Source: Tanypteryx hageni | Taxonomy: Eukaryota; Arthropoda; Insecta; Odonata; Petaluridae | Assembly: GCA_028673005.1 (NCBI GenBank) | Contig: CM054116.1 | Span: 38,914,577-38,978,576 of the forward strand | Length of the DNA stretch: 64,000 nt | Direction of reading: 5' to 3' | Shown here: positions 45,390 through 58,600 of the stretch, piece after piece | Layout: the number at the start of each line of letters is the position of its first letter | Numbering within the stretch: the stretch's first letter is position 1 | The notes under the pieces: generated by a model | Database searches by the model: none | The model's input: the letters and a program-made list of their open reading frames with translations, nothing else | What the model was told of the DNA's origin: nothing | Program-made: the position numbers and the translations under genes

Positions 45390-45846
45390 GACAAACTCTT
45401 GTTAAGTGCTGCTAGAGCAGCAATGTTTGATTTTTAAGTTCAAAGTAAACTGCCTTGTTAGAGGTATTTATTTAATTTATTTATGGTCATAACAGTTGCA
45501 CAACCATTGTCTCAAATCATGAGGTTGGTCTATTCTCAGGATATTTGGTCATGAACATGATCTTGTAAATATTGTATTTTTATTGTGATTACAGAAATAA
45601 TTTTACTCATTTTTTAAAATTACCTTTTTCTGAAGAAATACCATTCCCAGAAGAAGCATTGCTTAGTCATTAAGAAAGATGGCACATTATTGGTTTTAAA
45701 GATAGATCAAATAATGTGATTGATTGGAAATAACACTTAAATAATAGCAGAAGAGTTACGTTACGTTCATTTTCTTAAAATTGTTTTATCATAGTCTAGT
45801 CAGACTTTGTCATCAATGAAATACTTGCTGAAAGTATTTTTATAAA

Positions 45847-45852
45847 AATAAA
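45847..45852 (+). terminator. candidate HMGCR polyadenylation signal, distal
   Basis: AATAAA 976 bases after the stop codon. Use of proximal or distal site cannot be decided from sequence. Confidence 0.4.
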
Positions 45853-46670
45853 TATCATCAGAAATTTAATGTTGATTGTCATTATCCTTTTTTCAATGGT
45901 TTCTGTAAAAATAACACTTCAAATTAATTTATTTTAAAAAAATATTAGATATGCTTTAGAATATAAATGATACACAAATTCAGCCCATTCAAGATAGTTT
46001 GACTGACATGCTTCTGTAAGCTTTTATCTAATATAGATAGAGATTGATAATTTTTCAGAGACAATGGTGTATACTCACATTTCCACTGAATGATAAATCT
46101 ACCCATTAATCAGCAAATTTTCTTACTAGAAATAAATCAAGTTTTATAACATTAATGAGCAAATATATTTTGGGAATTTTAAATTCTGTACTTTAATTAC
46201 ATATCATAGATGTTTATCAGAAAACTTAAGTAGCTATTCATACTATTTATTATTGCAGTTTGATTACATTCCGTCCATTTACTCACTTGGAGGACTTTTC
46301 CATTTGACTTAAAAATATCACGGCTGATTTATTATCCCTAATTTCAACTGTTTATCCTAAGAAATGTATTTTTTCTTTTAGTTTTAAAAAAGATTTTTCA
46401 CTTTCCTTCTGTCATGTTTGATGTATTATACATAGCCTATCAAATTCCTTTATGATAATTGAGTTTAAAATTGAGCATGTGTAATTTTCTTAGTTACAGA
46501 GACAGAGGTTATAGATTGACCCCATGAAAATATACCTAGTTTATTTATATTAATTTTTTAAAGTTCATGAATAAATGTATATTTGGGAGGATCACAAAAT
46601 TTATGCAATTAAATTTCTTCATAAAGTTTTCTGATAACCATATTAATGCTGGAGGCTTAAAAGATACATA

Positions 46671-47077
46671 CATTAATAACTCGATATACGAAGTAGATGT
46701 GTTCCTAAAACTTTGTTTGTATATTGAAACTTCATATATCAAATAACATTACTACAATGGAGTGCGTTCTCAATCTTAATAACTTCACATCTTATAGCAT
46801 AAATCTTTTATTAATTACTAATCACATTTTAAAAAGATTGTAAATTAAAAATTATTATTTATTGTATATAAATTGGAATCACAAAAACTTACACAAATAG
46901 AAGTAAAAACTGGATGTAAATATTCACAGCACTGCATCTCTTCTCCACAGAAACTTACCAGTTCTTGGTAAAAATGTTAGTTATATTGCTGATGGTAAAT
47001 GTAAAATAGATGTCCAAATAAAAAGTTCGTTTAGTGAAACTTCGTATATTGACTATTCGTGTATCGAGGTATTACTG
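46671..47077. mobile_element. TA-flanked MITE, Tigger-like ends
   Basis: Left CATTAATAACTCGATATACG and inverted right CAGTAATACCTCGATACACG; TA flanks at 46669-46670 and 47078-47079. 407 bp, non-coding, CpG richer than its surroundings. Confidence 0.75.
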
Positions 47078-47357
47078 TAATATAATTTGGCTTTCTTTTA
47101 TACTTAAAAGCCAGATTTAATTTCAGGCATTAAAAAATCTGCATTAATTTTTTAAAAGTGTTTCCACCTGAAATAATGATGCAAATAGTCTATTAATTAG
47201 TATTTTAAAGTAAACAATATTATTTTGTATGGTGCAGTTTGTTGGAAAGATGCTTTTGTCCAGATAAATTAAATACAAAACTAATAAATTTGTAAACTCC
47301 GTCACATCAAGTACAAAGGTCTATTGGCATATGTATCCCTAAATTTTGATGGAAGTA

Positions 47358-47430
47358 CAGTAGACCCTACGCAATGCGGTAGTTACATTCCTGAAGCGGC
47401 CTTAGGTAATGTGAATAAATAATATTATAT
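47358..47430. mobile_element. single end of a TA-flanked element
   Basis: TA followed by CAGTAGACCCTACGCAATGC resembles the ends of neighbouring CAGTA-type elements, but no matching inverted end was found, so this is a fragment or a decayed copy. Confidence 0.4.
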
Positions 47431-47771
47431 TCAAAATAATATGTATATCAATCTTTTGGGAGGAAAGAAGCAAACGTGGTCTATTAGGAGAACAATCACT
47501 AAAAAACCAAATGAAAACGTGTGAGAGACGAACTATTAGCGGGAAATACTGGACAAATATAAAATACTTTCGAGAAACAAAGTGTGAAATGCACCGGTAT
47601 CAATTTTGTGTGAAAAGTAATTAGGTATCTTCAGCGTTGCGCGAAATACAATGTAAACTAATACTTGAATTCAAACCTTCACACCGGCGATCAATTTTCT
47701 CCCGACACTTCAGTAGAAAGTTGGTGTATGCAACCCGCATGATACTTCGATAGTCGCGCAAGCCTGATGAT

Positions 47772-48104
47772 CAGAGGTCGGCAACCTACAGCCCTCGGGC
47801 CACATGCGGCCCTCGAGAACGCTTTATGCGCCCCGCAAAGTGAAAAGTGATCAGGAAAATTTCTCATGGGCAATTTTATATTTTTTGAGTAAAATTATGA
47901 TCTTTGAGATTCTCTGGTGAAGTTTTAACGCTAGTAAATTACGTAGGCTTGATTTCGTTCATATGAAATCATAGAATCTCTAGAAAACTTCTGATTTATT
48001 CACTCATCCAGCACGCCGAGGCTTTTTTGACACCCAATGCGTCCCTCCGAAACATTCACAACTGCAAATGTGGCCCGCCATGTAGAAAAGATTGCCGACT
48101 CCTG
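47772..48104. mobile_element. 333-bp hAT MITE
   Basis: Ends CAGAGGTCGGCAACCT and inverted CAGGAGTCGGCAATCT. Flanks CTGATGAT (47764-47771) and CTGAAGAT (48105-48112) form an 8-bp duplication with one mismatch. No transposase. Confidence 0.88.
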
Positions 48105-48189
48105 CTGAAGATAGTTACATTTTATCTGAAATAATTTATGATAAAATGTATCCATTTTGTGTCAGTTAAGATCATTATAGATGTATATA

Positions 48190-48260
48190 CAGGTAACTCT
48201 CGTTTTACGCACGTTTGTTTGACGTACTTTTTCCTTAAAAGAAACTCGGTTAATTATGAA
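48190..48260. mobile_element. single end of a TA-flanked element
   Basis: TA then CAGGTAACTCTCGTTTTACG, like other CAG-type ends here; the partner end is not seen. The reading frame that follows (48138-48464) matches nothing I know. Confidence 0.4.
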
Positions 48261-49639
48261 TTCCAAAATTTCATTGTTGATATTTTACAGCAACATTGGT
48301 TGAATAATCTAGCTGAGGCTGAGTTTGATGATACAATTACCACAAAAATTCGTAGTGAATTTTTATTTACATTGCCGACAGTGCATGCGTATTCCGTCTG
48401 GAAGGTCTCCGATGGGGAGTTGTTACAGTGCGGATGTGATTGGGTGGATTCAGAAAATGAGTAAAAAGCATAAATCTTTGTTGGCAATTCCTGGTACATT
48501 AGAGGCATCTCCATTCAAAGAAGAATACCGTTATAAATGAAATTTTTAATTAAGAACTTCAACAAAAAAATTAAATCCACACTAACAATAAGATTTGTGG
48601 AGACCAATGATTGCTGCTTACGTTGCGTTTGTACGATTGGTATATATTAAGTTGAACGATACCCAACCCGAGGGGGGAGCACAGTAAACGTGAAGATGAA
48701 CCAAAAACACGTCAACTAACTTATCCAACCCGGTGAGGCCGAGTAAAACGTTCCTTTATGTTCCAATTTCCCTTCCCTGGTCCAGCCGAGTTCCAATACA
48801 GTACCTAGTAGCTTCACGTATTTCCAAATCTCGCCACACGGCCACACCGCTTTGTAGTTTCATATCTCGCTCCTTGGGGAGCTGCGGAAGTGTCCCGTTA
48901 ATATCAAAGTACCGGTTGTACAATTATATATCAGAATAGGTAGAAATGTATGCTTAATCACATCTATTACTGCTGGCTTCCTACCTTCTCCCATTTCTTC
49001 ACGAACCATAAATAAAATCTATTGTCTAATTTGAAACTTTGTGGTAGCTCTTTGGGTATGTTAAAATAACAGATAATTGTCACCTATAAGGCTTTAGTGA
49101 TGCAAATAAATAGATTTTAAAATATCTACTGTGTATTACCTGTTATTTTTGATCACCAACATTTTGATTTTATCGTATTTAGTTCTTTTTTCGGCTGTTG
49201 ATTGATGAGGCATGGGCATCAACGTGAAAAGTTTTATTTATCACTTCTATATATAGTTATATTTCATTTAAATTATTGATTATGATAAAATCCAGTGTAT
49301 TTTAAATTATATGAGTATTTTTACGCATCTTAATGTAGTATGTTTTGCATAATTTACAATAAATAACCTTTCGACTCGTAATAACTCTATTGTTGGTCAC
49401 ACCAATAATCGATATATCGTATATAACTTCACAAGACATCCACTTATGTCGTATGTAACTTCACAGATGTATTCGACAGATATAAGACAAATGACTCACG
49501 CAGAGCTCCTCATTTTTTAGCCATTTCTTTCTAAAAATGAACTAAAAGATTAGTTGCTTGTTGAAAGAAACCGAGTATTGATAATGTAGTTTAAATTAAT
49601 ATTACAAGCCTGATTAGTTTGTCTAATTTTTATAAAAAT
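48261..49639. other. intergenic stretch upstream of FOCAD
   Basis: Contains the FOCAD 5' UTR and promoter by position. No TATA box, initiator or CpG island is convincing; the last kilobase is AT-rich. Confidence 0.45.
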
Positions 49640-49687
49640 ATGGAGGCTCCTTCATCAAAGAAGCTTGATCCCATACTAGCTACTTCG
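49640..49687 (+). CDS. FOCAD: FOCAD first coding exon
   Basis: Encodes MEAPSSKKLDPILATS; phase 0 at donor TCG|GTACAT. The short hydrophilic start resembles the vertebrate N-terminus in length and position. Confidence 0.75.
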
Positions 49688-52600
49688 GTACATTATAATA
49701 ATACTCTCTTTGGTCTTAAAAATTATAGCTGAATGTCTTATTGATTTTTATATTACTTCTTGATATTTTCTCTCAGAATATAGCGAAGTTGGTTGACTCC
49801 ATCATCAGTCAGAGCAAATCAGACTCTGCTAATGTTCATCAGGTAGGGAACTTGCATCGTTTTAAGTAGACCTGTGAATTTTACTAAACTATGCATGTAT
49901 TTTTATAGAGTTTAATTTTTACCTCTCTTCATCTAGAAGTGTATTTCATATTGACTACAACTATGAAGTATGTGCACGATGTCTCTGTTATTTTAGGTTG
50001 AAGAATTCAGAACTCTGAAGGAAAAGTATCTCAGTTCTGATTCAATATGCAGTTTGACAGCAAGTCATGGAATTATATCACTTATAGAAGAAGGGGTTTT
50101 GGGAATTTCTGCATGCACGGAATTCATTTCAATGCTTCCATCCTTGAAGTAATTTCATCATATTTTAATTGTTTACAACTTTGGATTTACTTCATTTCAA
50201 AATTGTTAAGCTAAAGTATGTTTTCTTATGTCCTAGAAACTACGGTGGTGCTCTTGAAACTCTTACTGGTCTTCTTATCCTTGATCTCAAAATGCAATTG
50301 GCAAATCAGTCGACTTACTCATGTCCATTTAGCCTACAAGCACCTCAGCATCCTCTTATCAGTGTTCTTAAACTAGGAAGGGATTCATGGTTACATGTAC
50401 TAAACCAGATGTACTATATTTGCTTCCATCATGACGAAGTGTAAGTTATTTGACTCGAAATATTTTACTAAATGGGCACAACTAGAAATGCTTATGTTAA
50501 TCTTTTAAATTTTAGTGTTCAGAAACACAGTCTGGAACTTCTAAAGCCAGTGTTTCTGTATATTTTATGCAGTCCTAAGCTATATAATTACAGCAAGAGG
50601 CAAACATGGTCTCTTCTTTTGAATGTTTGCTCTCAAAACGCATGGAACAAAGGATTTGATATTTTACTAACATGCATTTCTTGGCAACAGGTAAATATTT
50701 CAAAAATGAACATTTATTCAATAATTTATAATCTTAAAACGGTACTGGTAATGACATAATGTATAATTTTACGATTTTGACCTCATAGACAGAAAATGAT
50801 CCCATCGGACTTCTTGAATTTAATTGTATGCTCTGTGAATTAGCTGAAGCTGCTTTAAAATCAAAGGAATTCACTTTAGCTGCAACAGTTGCCCCTCATT
50901 TGGCTTCTTTGTCTCATCAACTTCTTGAGAAGGGAATGGATCCTCGTATGTGTATCAATACCCTTAGAAAAATCGTTTCAATGACTCAAGACACATCTAG
51001 TGAAATTGCGATTTTAGTTGCAGAAACAATTGGAAAATGTCCTTCTTTATACTTGAGCGATTACATTTTATTGTGTGAGTATACTTTACGAGCATTTAAT
51101 TTTACAGTTTATTTTACTAAATTATAATTCAAAGCAATTAGTTTAATTTTCATTGTCTCGTTCATTTTTGCATTAAAATTATAAACTCACATTTTACAAT
51201 AAGAATAGTTTTTTATTTAAACTGTTATAAGGATGTATTATAATTTAAAAGAAATGTTAGTTTGTGTATTAATTAAGTTTTCATTTATTTTTGTCTATAT
51301 AGGTTCAGATATTATAAAAACCCGTAGTTGCAATATCCTCTCTGTTAAAATGCTTCTAGTATCACTTCTGCAGTGGCTTGCATTTCCAAATATTCTGACT
51401 AGATCTGCCAGTATTGTAGCTCAGGATTTGGCTAATTCTTTGAAATCTGTTGCCAATGATGAATGGAAATGCACAAAAAATGCTCGTGCCAATGCAGTAA
51501 CTCCCACAGCTCTCTCTTTGAGAGCAGCTGATGCCCAAAGAGTTGATTTTGCATATATTATAAGTGAGGCAGGAAATATTTGGAATACTGAACCAGAGCT
51601 CTTGAAAGAATGGCTGTTGAATATAAAAAAATTGGCTTCTCATCATCTTATCCTCAAGTTGCGATTAGTTCTTTCTGCAATATTTTTGGAAGGAGGTTTT
51701 AGCAGTACTGAAGCTGAACAGGTCAGCTGTGAGCTGCTTCTACGTTTGGTTGAGAGCAATGCAGAATTAGGTATGGGTGTTTTGACTATATTACTCTACA
51801 AATTGGCTAGAGAGAAAAATCCAGAATCACAGTTGAGACTTCTTCATTGCATACCTACCATGGCTAAACAGAAGGTGGGTATTTGCAGAGGCAGATTTGA
51901 CAATAGCAAATTTATTCAAGCATCTTATATTGTGTCTCTGTGGTTTATTTATAAATATATCACTGCATTGAAAAACTTATGGTCTTCTTTTCTATTATTA
52001 GTCTAATTTTAATCCCTGTGAATTGAATTATTGTCATTTTCAGGAAAATGTTCCTCTGGTTTTGAGCACATTAGAGTCACTTAAGATAAAGAAATCTCTG
52101 AAACCAATAGTTCTTGATCTTTATGTTCGTCTTTGGAAAGTGGAGCCCAGATGCTATCCTTATCTTCACAAGCTTTTGCTGGATGATCCGAAAGAGATGG
52201 ATTGGGAATGGGAACTTGCCAAAGCTACTGCTTTAAAAGATATTTGTGATTTAAGGTAATAATAATACATTGCTGTTTTTCCTGTCAATCTTATTGTTTA
52301 GTCTCTTGAGGTTAGAATTGCATTAAGATTTTTTATTTGTATTATATTTTTCTTATTGAGGAAATTTTGGAATACAATTGAGTGGAATAATTAAAAAGGT
52401 AAATTGATCTTTCATCTGAGGAAGTTTCTATCCTATTGATATTTATTAACTCCCTGATAGAATCACATATGATGGCCAGGACATATTTTACTTTAATTTC
52501 ATGTGCCCTTAAATTGCAATGATAGTTAATTTATTATTAACTATAGGCTGCTATTATTGGCAATGGACAATATATCCACTCACTATTCCGGAGCTGCACC

Positions 52601-55600
52601 AATGTTATTGTATTGTACAGGGAGCAAAGGGAGGGGGCGCATCTCTGTGACTTGCCCCCGGGTGAAGGAGAACCTAGTTATACCACTGATGAGCAACTGC
52701 TAAAGTGGGCATTATCTGTACTGTTGACAAATCTTGTTATAGCAGAATTTTGCTATATATGCGTGCTTTTATTCTTCTGATGATTCTGTTGGATGCCTTG
52801 AATAAGTCTGTTGGGTTTTTGATGATGATGTATTGAGCTGTTGCTCTTCTTGTTATTGTTGCAAAATTTGTCCATATCTTACTATAACTACAGTGCAATC
52901 CTGATTTAAGGTTCCCATATTTAAGGTTTACCTTTATTTAAGATTTTTTTTGTGGTCCCAACCGAAGTCCCGTATGATTTAGTGCTCATGTCTTCTGTTA
53001 AGGCATGTCTCGACTGCATAAACACATACAAACAAACAAATTCAGTCTGTGTGGATGAAGTTCTGAATGTTAATCCACATGAAATAATGCTTGCAAACAT
53101 GAACAACCTCATTTGATGGGAGAACAAACATCAAAGGAAATTAGTGCGCAATATGTTTGGAATTCAGTCCTACTGTTGTTCATTCATGTTCGCAGGAACA
53201 GTTTGAATGTAGCCGCAAACACCCTAACAAAGGTGAATGAACATTCATTTGCATCTGTTTATTGTATATTTTGTCCGTTTCACATACTAATGATCTTATG
53301 GGACAATAAGTTGCAAGGACCAAATGTTTTATACATTAAAAAGTAACAGTTGAACCAAAACATTGCAGTATTTATTTTTGTTCATGTTTCACATACTAAT
53401 CTTTTCATATTTTGCAACTGAAATTTGCTCATTCCTATGATAATTTTTATATTGTAAATTTGATCATTCATGTTGATTTTTTATATTGAAAGTTATCCTT
53501 TTTAGTAGACTGCCATTTTGTTTCATTTTTAGGCCATCCCCCCCCCCATTTAAGGTATTCCTTGATTTAAGGTACAAAAATCTTGTCCTCCAGGCAAACC
53601 TTAAATAGGGATTCCGCTGTATATTAAAATTTTCAATTGATATATCTTACATGTATTTAGCATTCTCTGTTATATGGCTTATCATTGAATCTTAATGTGA
53701 AAGAAAGCAATTTTAAATGTAATTATTGTGTATATGACTATAAATTTATCGTAATTGGGTTAAATATTCTTTTCAGTGCTCACAGTCATGGAAAAGATCT
53801 CCTGCCTCTGCTATCACAAACTCTCAACCGTTGCTCCCTTGGACCTAGCAAAGGCAAAGGAGCAGTAGTTGATGATGTTTCTTTAAATGAAATGGCCAGT
53901 GCTGCCTCAGCTCTAGCTCTTTCAGGAACAGCAAGTCTTCTGAAAGAGAAAATCATTGATGCCTGTGCTGTTTGGAATGTTCTTGGCCCTAAACTTTCAA
54001 GAGACAGGAGGCCATCTGTGATTCAAAGGTTGTTAATATTATTACTATTATACAGTGGCTTTTTCTTTTTTTTAAATCATTGGTCAGTCACTCTCCTTTT
54101 CATTAAAAAAGAAAAATTTACCAAGGATAAATATTGTTACAAAAATTTTGTGCCCAGTTAAGGGGTTATAGTTCACCAGTGTGTTTTATAACGAATTTTT
54201 ATCTTAATTAGTAAATTGTTATTGTATTTCTCGTGATATATTTTGAACTTGACCAATGAAATTAGAGTGAGCCATTCCCAGTTCATTTTGTTCCTTGATT
54301 GTATGGTGTTCCAATTTAATCTTATAATATATTAATAACATTTTTATGAATTTAATGAGACTTGTAATAAAATTTTCTTCTCATTTTCAGTTTGTGCAAG
54401 CTGTTCACTGTGATTTTAAGTTTAAAGAGCCCTAGTATTGAGTATGAAACTCTTTCAAATCAACTTGTATCTAAACTTTGGTCTTATATCGTATTAAATA
54501 ATGATGTGGAGGTAAAAAGGGCAGCATTACAGTAAGTTCTGATTTTGTTTAAATTTTCTTAATATTGTGTTAATTGTGAGATTTACCTAAATTTACTTAG
54601 GATTAATAGATTAATTTAATTTAATCCTACTGTTAATGAGTTAATATACTATTTAGAAAACACCCATTGCTTAATGGTACATTTCAATAAACAGATTATT
54701 TTTAATTGCATTTTTATTAATTAAATAGTAAGATTTTTTCTATGCAACTGATTTATTTTTTCATATGAAATAACATTTCTTGAATTTATTTTTTATTTCA
54801 ATCAATTATTTTCCAGATCATTAGCAACTGTCAGTTTAAGTCAGATGCCTTTAAAATATGTACCAGAAAATTTTCGCCAAGAGATTAAACTGCCATCTGC
54901 TTATGCTAAAACCCCTGTCGATGCAGCCCGCAAACCTGAAGATGTTTTACCTTATACACCAGGTGATTATTTTTTCATGAAAATATGCTATAAGTAGGCT
55001 TGGTAGTATTTGATTTAAATTGATAAGTGTTGATAAACATCAAATTTGTAAATATTTCAAAATCAACAAAAATGAATTTTCGTCTATAGGTGTTGATTTT
55101 AAAAATTTTTAAATTCTCAGTGAAATTATTCATCAGGATTTTTAATTTGCTTTATCTCACTCAAATTTAATATATTTTATCGCCATATTGGACCTCTGAT
55201 TTTTTAAAAATGTTTCTCTTCAGCAGTAGCATGTGAATAATGCCATGACCTTTCAAATTTTGTTGAAATATGCACAACAGGATAAATTTGAGCAATGTTC
55301 CAATTCAAAAGAACAAGAAAAGAGCCCAAAATATTTTGGAAATTTGGCCATTATTTAATAGAATTTTCGTTAAATATCCTGTTAGTGAAAGGATAGAAAA
55401 GTTTTAGACATCATTTTATATGAAACTGACTAAATTACCCACAAAGTAGACTTACAATCTTGGATTTTAAGGCTGTATTCCCACTGTTTCACTTTAGATG
55501 ATAAGTAAAAAGTTTCAAGTGCTGTCAGAGTTTGAATTTGTTTTGAAAGATAAAACATTGAAAATGTCAGTCATTTATTGAGTTGGTGGAAAAATTGTCC

Positions 55601-58600
55601 AACAAGCTAGGTTAAAATATTCTGCTTCATTTGGTCCACTGTAATTGATAACCCTTATTGTACCTTGCTGGAAAATAATAATAATAAAGATGGTAAACTA
55701 CGAGAGGAATTCAAAAAGTAAGGAGAATTTGCATGTCAAATCCTGGTAATTTGTCAGACAGTGTTCTTGCGGACATCACACATACTACATTCTTAGACAA
55801 GTCAAGGCATGTTGTGGGGTAGCTGTTACGTTTAGTGAGTCTTGTGCAATCACGGTGTAAGCATGTTGGCTCTGCTTTCGTATTGTACCATGTTTGAGCA
55901 GCATGCTATCATTCGATATTTGTGTCACAGAAGAATTTTAGCACAATACAGAGAAAACTATTTTGCAAAGAAAGGTGTACCAATGGGTGGAGAGGTTCCA
56001 AAGTTGCAGAACAAGTGTCGTTGATGAAGACTCCTCAGATCATCTGACCACTTCACGAATGGTGGACATTGGTGATTGAGTTAATGCTCTGATTCAAGAG
56101 GACAGATGGATTACTGCCACTGATATAGCTGACAAGTTGGACATTAGCTGCGGATCTACATATTCCATCATGCACATAATTTGCGCAAGGTGGATGCCAA
56201 AGGAGGATACAGATGAGCACAAACAGGCATGTGTGGAAACATGCGTGCAATTTTTGCAGTGATATCATGAAGAAGGAGATGCTTTTCTGCAATGGATTGT
56301 CACAGAAGATGAAACATGGGTGCACCACTATGACCCTGCAAGCAAACATCATTGCATGAAATGAAAATACACGTCACCTCCCGGAACCAAGAGATTCAAA
56401 AGTGTGGTGTCTGCCGGCAAAGTGATGTTGATGCTATTTTGGGACTTTAATGGACCCATCCTCGCACACTACTAGGATCATGGAAAGTTAATAGTGCACG
56501 GTATTGTGCTGTGATTCTGGAGAAGTTGAAACTTATTCACAGTAAATGCAGAGGAATGCTGTAAAAAGGAGTTGTTTTGCATCATGACAACGGTCGACCT
56601 CATATAGCAGCAGTGACCATTGAAATGGTTAAAAAAAACTGACATTCAAGCTTCTCCCTCACCCAGCATACAGTCCAGATCTCACCCAATCTGATTATCT
56701 CCTTTTCAGACCACTCAAAGATGTGGATGCCAATTTGCAAATGATGAAGATGTCAAAGACACGGTGCATACATGGCTTCGAGCACTACTGAAAACATTCT
56801 TTGCAGTTGTCTTCAGGAAACTCGTGCACCAATAACAAATGTTTGGAGAAGCTAGGGGATTATGTTGAAAAATGAAAGAACATTTGTTTTTGTTCAACTT
56901 TTGTAGATTAAAGAAAAAATAAATTGCCCTTTTTGAATTCCTCTCATATTATGAGAATTGTTTATTCCTTCCTCAAAATTTGTGATGAGAAAGGAACAAG
57001 TGAATGTGCTATAAAAAGCTTTTTCATAGAAATGGTACACATTTATTGTGGTGTTTTCAATGTGCTGATAATGTAATTGGTTAATTTAGAGTTTAAATTC
57101 TGTGTTGTTACACAAATAATTTTTTAAATTGAAATATCTCAAATACTGCCATATTAATTTAGGAGAGTGCTGGGTACAGTTATTGCAAAAAGTTCAACCT
57201 GATGCCATTGATGCTGTCGAAAAAATGTTGGTAATGCAGATAAAAAGAGAGCTTGCATCTCAAAGAGGTGTACGTCTTCCAACGAATTTGCCTGTGGGTC
57301 GTGAACCTGAGTCTTACATTTATCTTCCAGAGCACAGTGTTTTAAGAGCTTTGCATCAACATCTAAGAAGGTAGGACATTAAATTAGGTTAGCAGAATAT
57401 AGTTAAATCAATTTATTGCACTCAAATTTGGCCCGTTATATCTTTCTTGTGACTATTCCTAAATGAAAGCTGATTATTTCGGGTTCTTATTTGTGTGTAT
57501 AGTAAATAATGTAAATGCACATACCTTTGGTTTTTCATGGTTTTTTAATATTTATGTAAAGTGATAATGTTTCTTCATTATTTTTTAACTGTTGATTAAC
57601 ATTATTATTCTTAAGATCAGAACCTGTTGGTGAGTGTTTTTCTCTTCTAATTTCAAGGACATCTAATAAAATCTTAGAAGGAGCAAATGGTGATAATCAT
57701 ATCGATTCCTTGAAAGTTTCTCTTGCTTGTCTTAATGTTCTGGGCCAAACATATCAAAAACCATTCACCCCAGTGGACTGGAGTTTTTTAAGAATATTTT
57801 CAGAAATAGGCCCTGAATACCAATATCCCTGCCTTCAGTTGGCAATGAGACAAGCACATTCTTCCCCATCAGCCAGGAAACATGTGGAAGAAAAATTAAA
57901 TTCTGTTACACCCGCTAATTGCCTGGTAAGAAGACCTGTTCTTTTTCATAATCAGTGAGAAGTGTTTCTCTGTTTTGTGTCACATTATAAAGCACGGCAT
58001 TTTATTCGCATTTTAATGTAGCCAGATCATATTCAATTTTTATTTGAACACCTTGGAGATATTTGCAAGGGTATCCCTCCAAACAACTGGAGACCTCTCA
58101 TTGAGGGTTTCTTACTTGCCTCATTGGAAAAATTGAAAGCCAAGGAAGGTAGTTTATTTGGTTAATTCAAGTGATTGTTTTATCAGAATCAAATTTTTGA
58201 ATATTTGATCAAAATTATTTTATTTCAGAAACTAAAGATGAAATGAATGTTTTGCTAACAAAACAATTGTCATGTTGTAAATCTGCTCTCTTGAGGGAGG
58301 ATATTCCTGATGTGAACAGATCAAGTATTGCTCTCATAATGGAGACTTTACTTGAACAGTTGGATGTAGAAGATTTGGTAAGTTAAAATTTTGAATATAT
58401 GACTAATTGAGGGAGGAGATATTGCTATGAGCAACTTTAAGGAGAGCATTGAATGGGAGAGAACAAATATGTTATGTATATAACATTTTTTGAAAAAATC
58501 ACAAAGAATTTCTTTATTTGATGTTATTTTCTCATGTGGCATGCCTGTTTATAAATTGCGTATTGTAAATACTAAGATTCTTTTTGTACAAAAATAGTAA

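Larger units (their letters stand above)
44872..46670 (+). other. HMGCR 3' UTR and flank
   Basis: AT-rich sequence after the stop codon with polyadenylation signals inside. Beyond about 45.9 kb nothing is recognised. Confidence 0.6.

Noticed and set aside
48138..48464. 108-residue open frame in the intergenic region
   Set aside because: It begins before a transposon-like end and has no recognisable domain; probably element-derived or chance.
51233..51302. In-frame Met-initiated extension of the large FOCAD exon
   Set aside because: It is intron: a pyrimidine-rich tract and AG precede 51303, which joins in phase to the exon ending 51074.
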